A stretch of 44,176 nucleotides of DNA from an uncultured Collinsella sp. (GTDB lineage Bacteria; Actinomycetota; Coriobacteriia; Coriobacteriales; Coriobacteriaceae): positions 1 to 44,176 of the forward strand of contig CABSNF010000005.1 in assembly GCA_902478995.1 (NCBI GenBank). The letters are read 5' to 3'. Shown here piece after piece: positions 40,083 through 44,176 of this stretch (within the stretch, counting starts at the first letter, position 1; each line of letters starts with the position of its first letter). Below the pieces are notes generated by a model. That model had not been told where the DNA came from. It worked only from the letters and a program-made list of their open reading frames with translations, and ran no database searches. A program made the translations under genes and the position numbers.

Positions 40083-40108
40083 GAGGCCGGAGCTTTAGCT
40101 CCGGCCTC
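40083..40108 (+). terminator. Terminator 1 downstream of opp
   Basis: An 11-bp perfect stem GAGGCCGGAGC/GCTCCGGCCTC closes a TTTA loop; the tail CTTATATAA is AT-rich but not a T run. Confidence 0.7.
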
Positions 40109-40118
40109 CTTATATAAG

Positions 40119-40150
40119 GGCTCGGCAAAGCCGAGCCACTAAATTTTTTT
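40119..40150 (+). terminator. Terminator 2 downstream of opp
   Basis: GGCTCGGC/GCCGAGCC with an AAA loop is followed after six bases by a run of seven T (40144-40150). Placed 10 nt after terminator 1, it gives a tandem stop for the opp transcript. Confidence 0.7.
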
Positions 40151-40197
40151 CAGCCCCAGAACATGTTTGATAGCTGTGCTTGAAGTGCGTTAACGCA

Positions 40198-40322
40198 GGG
40201 TCGGAATGGGGGCAACTTCCCAACGCATTCCGCAGGGGGCGGCACATTTTGTAGCGCGAAGCGCGAAACAAAATGTGCCGCATGCCCGAGGACGCGTTGG
40301 GAAGTTGCCCCCATTCCGACCC
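40198..40322. repeat. 125-nt nested palindrome B
   Basis: Outer arms 40198-40226 and 40294-40322 are perfectly complementary over 29 bp; internal loops 40227-40238 and 40282-40293 are 12 nt each; inner arms 40239-40252 and 40268-40281 are perfect over 14 bp; the apical loop 40253-40267 is a tandem AGCGCGA. Its reverse complement matches palindrome A in layout and loop sequence, so the two copies face each other around the opp terminators. Confidence 0.9.
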
Positions 40323-40379
40323 GGACATACGGATCTACCTGCGCATTTACAAATTCGTAAACTTTTTTCAAAAAAGTGC

Positions 40380-40409
40380 TTGCACAGTTCTCGAATCATA
40401 GGTTATTAT
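40380..40409 (+). promoter_or_regulatory. Promoter of tRNA-Leu
   Basis: TTGCAC (40380-40385) and TATTAT (40404-40409) at 18 nt. Directly upstream is TTTTTT-C-AAAAAA (40363-40375), an A/T inverted repeat also present upstream of the tRNA-Gly promoter. Confidence 0.75.
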
Positions 40410-40466
40410 CTTCCTCGTTGAACGCGCGGGTCCAACAAAACGAACCGCGAATCAACAAAATAGCAT

Positions 40467-40556
40467 GTCGGAGTGGCGGAATTGGCAGACGCGCTAGCTT
40501 GAGGTGCTAGTGACCGCTTTTTGGTCATGCGGGTTCAAGTCCCGCCTCCGACACCA
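40467..40556 (+). tRNA. tRNA-Leu (anticodon GAG)
   Basis: A class II tRNA of 90 nt. Acceptor arms GTCGGAG (40467-40473) and CTCCGAC (40546-40552), discriminator A and an encoded CCA. Anticodon stem CTAGC/GCTAG with loop TTGAGGT gives GAG at 40501-40503 (codons CUC/CUU). A long variable arm (TGACCGCTTTTTGGTCA) and GGGTTCAAGTCCC T-arm are present. A terminator follows 11 nt later. Confidence 0.97.
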
Positions 40557-40567
40557 TCGCATTTGAG

Positions 40568-40589
40568 AAGCCTCTTCGGAGGCTTTTTT
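40568..40589 (+). terminator. Terminator after tRNA-Leu
   Basis: AAGCCTC/GAGGCTT closed by the stable TTCG tetraloop and followed by TTTTT. It isolates the tRNA from the phosphatase gene 27 nt further on. Confidence 0.9.
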
Positions 40590-40615
40590 GTTACCGATAG
40601 ACGGTGAGGTCCACG

Positions 40616-42961
40616 ATGGAAACGCTTGAGCGCAACGAGTGGGCAGACGTTGCCCAACTGGTCGAGATCACGAGCGATGCTGTCATCATCTGTGAGCTCG
40701 ACGGAACCATTCTGCATGTGAATAATCGTTTGCTCGACCTGATGTGCGAGGAACGCGCTGACGTCATCAGCGGTGATGTCAAAGACGTTCTGTACTCGTC
40801 TGCCTTTGAGCGCGCGACCGAACATCGTCTGCCGTTTGAGACCGATGGCTCCGAGAGCGAGCTGATGCTCAAGCTGAGCGACGGGTCTTTTATTCCCGTC
40901 TTGGTTCGCGCAGGTTCCGTTACGCCTCCGCGTATCTTTGGACGTCGTGCACCGCGTGTCCTGGTGGCGCTTCACAGCATCGAAGAGCAGTATTCCCACG
41001 ATCGTCAGCTCAAACGTGCGCTATCGGAGCTTAGGGTGGCGAATAAACGCCTTTCGGGTACCCTTTCGGTCATTATGAGTACCGTGGGCTCCGATGAGCT
41101 CCCCAGCTTGCTCGATACCGTTTTGAATCAGCTCGTTGGAACGCTCGATGCCTCCGGTGCGGCTATCTATTTTTCCGAGAGCGGCGGCTTTAAGCTCCGC
41201 GGTGTTTCTAAGGAGCTTGAGGACAGCTATCTGCCCGAATTTTTGCCGTACGGCGCGGGCATTCCGACCTACGTGCTTCGCGAGTCGCGTGCCTGTCGCC
41301 TGTCGATTCAGCAGGACCTTGAGGGCGACCGGGTTGCTTCGGGTATGTTCATGGATTTGGACAATCGTTCCAAGCACTTGCTGCGCGTGCAGGATATGCC
41401 CCCGTATCGCAGCGAGATCTGTCTTCCCGTGTTTTACGGCACGCAGGTCCTTGGCGTGTTGGAAGTTGGCTGGAAACGCCCCCAGGCGCCACTTGCCTAT
41501 GACGTTAACGTGCTCGAGGTCATTTGCGATTACCTGTCTATTCAGCTGGTCGGCATGGCGTCGAGCTTACGTTCGCGCCGCACGGCGGAGCTCGGTCGCT
41601 CACTCAATTTGCTGCGCGACGAACTGTTTACCTATCTCGATGATCCTGTTGCCGCTTCGCGAGCGGTGTCGACGGAAATCTGCGCGGTGCTCAATTGTCA
41701 TTTCTGCCCCGTGGAATATGACGCGAGTCTTGACGCCTATGTCATCGATTTTGAGGGTGGCAGTCGTGTGGCGCTGCCGGACGATCCGGAGTCACTCTTC
41801 TTTTCTGTCACGGCGCCAGCAGCGCGCCTGGGGGCAGCCCCCGACGGGTTTGAGACTTCGGTGTTGGGCGGGACGAGCGCTGACGACCTCAAGCACGTGC
41901 GCCTTACACGTGTGGACGAATCCACGTCTATGGGTGCATGGTTGAGGGCCCACGGCCTACCGTGTCAGGGACTTTATGTCGACTCCGGCATCGAAGCGGG
42001 GCGCTACCACTCGGAAGCGGATGGCAAACGAAGCAACGATGCGATCGTTCCCGCTGATATCGCCAAGGGGCCGACGAGGCGCGCTTTGCTACTCCGCGAT
42101 GGCAGCCAAGAACCAATTGACGACCTTGAATACGACTACCTGGTGCATCTGGCGCATGACTTTGAGCTGATCTATGAGGGCGAATCTCAAAAGCGCGAAG
42201 AGCGTCATATCGCTCAGACGCTTCAGATTGGCATGAGAAATTCGCTTGGTGACGTTCCGGGCATTGCAACCGATTCGGTATACCTATCGGCAACGAATTC
42301 TGCGTTGGTCGGCGGTGACTTCTATACGCTTGTCCGACTTCCCGACGATTGCGCCGTTATGATTTTGGGCGATGTATCCGGCAAGGGAATCGAGGCGGCG
42401 TCGATGTCGGCGCTCGTCAAGACGGCGCTGACGGCCTATGCCTGGGAGGGTGCGGGGCCTGCCCGTATGGCACGCTCTCTCAATAGCATGCTCATGGGCT
42501 TTTCGAGGGTCGAGACGTTTGTGACGGCGTTTATCGCCAAGATCGATCTTAAGGCGGGCCGCGCTACCTATTGCTCGGCGGGACATCCTCCCACTATGGT
42601 CATTAGGCCGTCGTCGACGCCGCTTGGTGGCGGTGAAGCCCGAGGCGGAGAAGTGGAGCTCCTTGGGTGCCAATCGGGCGTGATCGGTGCCTTTGAGAGC
42701 ATGGTCTACGAGACGGGCGTGTTTACGTTCGCTCCTGGTGACATGCTATTTATGTATACCGATGGAACAATCGAAGCACGTGATCGCTCGGGTGCTTTTT
42801 TTGGCGAGCAGCGCCTTCGCGACCTTTTGCTCTCTGTCTCGGGTGAGGGCGTATCGGGAATCTGCGGCAAGGTCTTGGGCGAGCTTGACCGCTTTACCGA
42901 GTCGGCGCTGAACGATGACATCGCGCTGGTTTCCCTTGAGTTTTTACGGGGTCGATCGTAG
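40616..42961 (+). CDS. PAS-GAF-PP2C phosphatase (RsbU/SpoIIE type)
   Basis: Predicted serine phosphatase acting on a phosphorylated STAS antagonist in a partner-switching pathway. The 781-residue cytoplasmic product has a PAS domain (about 12-115: LVEITSDAVIICELDGTILHVNNRLL begins it), a GAF domain (about 155-320, ending FYGTQVLGVLEVGWKRP and the helix to MASS), a poorly conserved middle region (330-520), a short coiled stretch and a PP2C domain from about 540: GGDFYTLVRL, metal-binding GDVSGKG (585-591), FMYTDGTIEA and the C-terminal NDDIALVSLEF. ATG 40616 has GAGG six bases upstream; GTG 40604 is an alternative. The next gene encodes a STAS-HATPase fusion, the likely substrate. The signal sensed by PAS/GAF is unknown. 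Confidence 0.88.
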   Translation: METLERNEWADVAQLVEITSDAVIICELDGTILHVNNRLLDLMCEERADVISGDVKDVLYSSAFERATEHRLPFETDGSESELMLKLSDGSFIPVLVRAGSVTPPRIFGRRAPRVLVALHSIEEQYSHDRQLKRALSELRVANKRLSGTLSVIMSTVGSDELPSLLDTVLNQLVGTLDASGAAIYFSESGGFKLRGVSKELEDSYLPEFLPYGAGIPTYVLRESRACRLSIQQDLEGDRVASGMFMDLDNRSKHLLRVQDMPPYRSEICLPVFYGTQVLGVLEVGWKRPQAPLAYDVNVLEVICDYLSIQLVGMASSLRSRRTAELGRSLNLLRDELFTYLDDPVAASRAVSTEICAVLNCHFCPVEYDASLDAYVIDFEGGSRVALPDDPESLFFSVTAPAARLGAAPDGFETSVLGGTSADDLKHVRLTRVDESTSMGAWLRAHGLPCQGLYVDSGIEAGRYHSEADGKRSNDAIVPADIAKGPTRRALLLRDGSQEPIDDLEYDYLVHLAHDFELIYEGESQKREERHIAQTLQIGMRNSLGDVPGIATDSVYLSATNSALVGGDFYTLVRLPDDCAVMILGDVSGKGIEAASMSALVKTALTAYAWEGAGPARMARSLNSMLMGFSRVETFVTAFIAKIDLKAGRATYCSAGHPPTMVIRPSSTPLGGGEARGGEVELLGCQSGVIGAFESMVYETGVFTFAPGDMLFMYTDGTIEARDRSGAFFGEQRLRDLLLSVSGEGVSGICGKVLGELDRFTESALNDDIALVSLEFLRGRS

Positions 42962-43042
42962 GTCACGACGCCTGACGGGCGAAATCTGCGCGGTTGCAGA
43001 TACGTGTGCATCGAGCTAGCTCTTTTGGGGAACCATGGTCGT

Positions 43043-43789
43043 ATGAATGAATGGAATGACATAGCGGTTTTGACGCCACCGGGCGATATCGACATCGCCT
43101 CGGTGCCCGCACTGCGCCGACGGTTGGATAATTTGATCGACCGGGGCGTGCGTCGTGTTGTCATCAATTGCCAGACCGTGGGCTTTATCGACTCGACGGG
43201 CTTGGCGTTTTTGCTTACACGTGCCAGAGAGCTTATGAGGCATGAGGGGCTGCTTTCGCTCGTTAACGCCTCCGATGAGGTCGTTCGCTTTTTGGAAATT
43301 GCCCGACTTGTCGACATCCTGCATGTCGCGGGCCCGGCGCGGGAGTCGATTCCCGCCATTCCGGTGGGGGAGTTGCCGCGATGGAGCAAGAGCGTCGAAG
43401 TGCAGCGAGGCATCGAGAATCTCCCGTATTATCGGCACCGTGTGGCCGAGCTCCTCGAATCGCTTCCCCTGAGGCGTGATGAGCGCTATGACGTCGCATT
43501 GGCGTTGGGGGAGGCATTGGGTAACGCATATGACCATGCGGGCGGTGTTGGCTGCATCCTGACGGTTCAGGCCTATGGGGACCGCGTTGTGCTCGAGGTG
43601 CTTGATCGGGGCGCTGGCTATTCTATCGATGGGGCGAGCGAGCCGGTGGCTTCTGAGGAGCGCGGGCGAGGTATCAAGCTTATGCGCATGCTCGTCGATA
43701 ATGTGGAAGTTGCCCGTCGTACGGATGGCGCCGGCACGCGCGTTCGGATGGTGAAGTTGTTTAGCTCGGCATTGGAATCGTGCGCTTAG
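43043..43789 (+). CDS. STAS (anti-sigma antagonist) fused to HATPase (anti-sigma kinase)
   Basis: A 248-residue protein joining two normally separate partner-switch components. Residues about 3-100 are a STAS domain with the phosphorylatable Ser51 in FIDSTGLAFLL. Residues about 125-240 are an RsbW/SpoIIAB-like GHKL ATPase: N-box EALGNAYDHA with Asn161, G1 box DRGAG (188-192) and G2 region ERGRGIKLMRMLVDN (206-220). All kinase motifs are intact. ATG 43043 is chosen because the STAS fold starts right after it; GTG 43004 would add 13 residues without a clear site. It lies 81 nt after the SpoIIE-like phosphatase. No sigma factor is nearby. It may phosphorylate its own STAS half or a separate antagonist. 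Confidence 0.88.
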   Translation: MNEWNDIAVLTPPGDIDIASVPALRRRLDNLIDRGVRRVVINCQTVGFIDSTGLAFLLTRARELMRHEGLLSLVNASDEVVRFLEIARLVDILHVAGPARESIPAIPVGELPRWSKSVEVQRGIENLPYYRHRVAELLESLPLRRDERYDVALALGEALGNAYDHAGGVGCILTVQAYGDRVVLEVLDRGAGYSIDGASEPVASEERGRGIKLMRMLVDNVEVARRTDGAGTRVRMVKLFSSALESCA

Positions 43790-43853
43790 CGCTTTGGCTT
43801 GACGTTATCCACCTGCGCGAACTTGCATTGAACAATTTTTTTGAAAAAAGTAC

Positions 43854-43882
43854 TTGCGTCTTTTGGGCAACTCGCGTAAATT
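43854..43882 (+). promoter_or_regulatory. Promoter of the tRNA-Gly cluster
   Basis: TTGCGT (43854-43859) and TAAATT (43877-43882) at 17 nt. It is preceded by TTTTTTT-G-AAAAAA (43836-43849), matching the arrangement before tRNA-Leu. Confidence 0.7.
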
Positions 43883-43894
43883 AATAACCCGCAA

Positions 43895-43970
43895 GCGGAC
43901 ATGGCTCAGTTGGTAGAGCACAACCTTGCCAAGGTTGGGGTCGCGGGTTCGAGCCCCGTTGTCCGCTCCA
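43895..43970 (+). tRNA. tRNA-Gly (anticodon GCC)
   Basis: A 76-nt tRNA with acceptor arms GCGGACA/TGTCCGC, discriminator T and encoded CCA (43968-43970). Anticodon stem CAACC/GGTTG with loop TTGCCAA gives GCC at 43928-43930 (codons GGC/GGU). D-arm and GGGTTCGAGCCCC T-arm are normal. A second identical copy begins at 44122. Confidence 0.97.
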
Positions 43971-43980
43971 TTGCATTTCC

Positions 43981-44004
43981 GGACCGTCTCAAGCGGTCCT
44001 TTTT
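43981..44004 (+). terminator. Terminator between tRNA-Gly and tRNA-Cys
   Basis: GGACCG/CGGTCC with a 7-nt loop is followed by TTTTT ending one base before tRNA-Cys. As no promoter fits between, tRNA-Cys must come from read-through, so this structure may be a weak terminator or a processing site. Confidence 0.65.
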
Positions 44005-44005
44005 C

Positions 44006-44079
44006 GGCGAAGTGGCCAAGTGGTAAGGCAGAGGCCTGCAAAGCCTTTACCCCCGGTTCGAATCCGGGCTTCGCCTCCA
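44006..44079 (+). tRNA. tRNA-Cys (anticodon GCA)
   Basis: A 74-nt tRNA with acceptor arms GGCGAAG/CTTCGCC, discriminator T and encoded CCA (44077-44079). Anticodon stem GAGGC/GCCTT (one G-U pair) with loop CTGCAAA gives GCA at 44038-44040. T-arm CCCGGTTCGAATCCGGG is regular. Confidence 0.96.
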
Positions 44080-44088
44080 GGCAACATC

Positions 44089-44115
44089 CGGGCGCTCCGG
44101 CGCCCGTTTTGTTTT
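44089..44115 (+). terminator. Terminator after tRNA-Cys
   Basis: CGGGCGC/GCGCCCG with a TCCG loop, followed by TTTTGTTTT. The next tRNA-Gly copy starts 7 nt later. Confidence 0.85.
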
Positions 44116-44121
44116 ACATAT

Positions 44122-44176
44122 GCGGACATGGCTCAGTTGGTAGAGCACAACCTTGCCAAGGTTGGGGTCGCGGGTT
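44122..44176 (+). tRNA. tRNA-Gly (anticodon GCC), second copy, cut by the window edge
   Basis: The first 55 bases of a tRNA identical to 43895-43949, including the GCC anticodon; the 3' part lies beyond the window. It makes a Gly-Cys-Gly cluster with a direct repeat 227 bp apart. Confidence 0.93.

Larger units (their letters stand above)
39879..40466. other. 588-bp gene-free region with paired palindromes
   Basis: No credible gene is present. In order it holds palindrome A (39893-40017), a terminator (40083-40108), a second terminator (40119-40150), palindrome B (40198-40322) and the tRNA-Leu promoter (40380-40409). Short reading frames here run through the palindrome arms on both strands and have no ribosome-binding site. 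Confidence 0.75.

Noticed and set aside
40206..40421. Short reading frames across palindromes A and B on both strands
   Set aside because: Both strands give related peptides because the arms are complementary; no ribosome-binding site and no known motif. The DNA structure explains the sequence better.
43004..43042. Upstream GTG start for the STAS-HATPase fusion
   Set aside because: It would add 13 residues not belonging to the STAS fold and has no ribosome-binding site; ATG 43043 fits the domain boundary.
44122..44176. The repeated tRNA-Gly sequence as an att site of an integrated element
   Set aside because: The repeat is a whole, normally organised tRNA with its own upstream terminator; no integrase or phage gene lies between the copies.

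Overview
The window looks like chromosomal DNA from a high-GC, low-complexity-genome gut actinobacterium of the class Coriobacteriia, most likely Collinsella or a close relative. This rests on gene order (coaE-uvrB, uvrA, uvrC, rapZ-whiA-gap-pgk-tpiA-secG), on an Arg in the RapZ Walker A motif as in other actinobacteria, on peptide-type ABC importers beside sialic-acid genes, and on general codon use. The genus is inference from memory of these genomes; no search was run.

Layout. (1) 1-3691: terminator of an upstream gene (possibly rpsA), then coaE, a lytic transglycosylase and uvrB, all rightward. (2) 3757-7579: a leftward unit mrp, a BaiN-like flavoprotein and a second FAD-dependent dehydrogenase. 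(3) 7839-15606: uvrA, then ybaK-murJ-uvrC; murJ carries a long acidic N-terminal tail with three DETAVFL-like repeats. (4) 15607-26397: a 10-kb transporter/catabolic unit: lipoprotein, permease, permease-ATPase fusion and ATPase, an acetyl-esterase-like hydrolase and its catalytically degenerate paralogue, a NanA-like aldolase, a ROK (NanK-like) kinase and NanE. Together they read as sialic-acid uptake, O-deacetylation and conversion to GlcNAc-6-P. (5) 26496-33640: rapZ, whiA, gap, pgk, tpiA, gpmI, secG; yvcK, normally between rapZ and whiA, is not here. (6) 33935-39878: a complete oligopeptide importer oppABCDF. (7) 39879-40466: a gene-free stretch with two nested 125-nt palindromes and two terminators. 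(8) 40467-44176: tRNA-Leu(GAG), a PAS-GAF-PP2C (RsbU/SpoIIE-like) phosphatase, a STAS-HATPase fusion, then tRNA-Gly(GCC), tRNA-Cys(GCA) and a truncated second tRNA-Gly(GCC).

The most unusual signal is the pair of palindromes at 39893-40017 and 40198-40322. Read in opposite orientations they share exactly the same segment lengths (29-12-14-15-14-12-29), their loop sequences are conserved (32 of 39 positions) and their 29-bp outer stems differ at 15 positions, every one compensated. Conserved loops with covarying stems are what a structured RNA or a structure-recognised single-stranded DNA element looks like. Two other long hairpins of 96 and 98 nt lie between the genes of the sialic-acid unit. 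Other points are the self-contained STAS-kinase fusion, the pseudo-esterase, the MurJ repeats, and AAAACGTT-centred operator-like sites in front of three carbon-uptake or glycolytic units.

All coordinates and motifs were read by eye; family names come from recognition of motifs and length, not from database searches.
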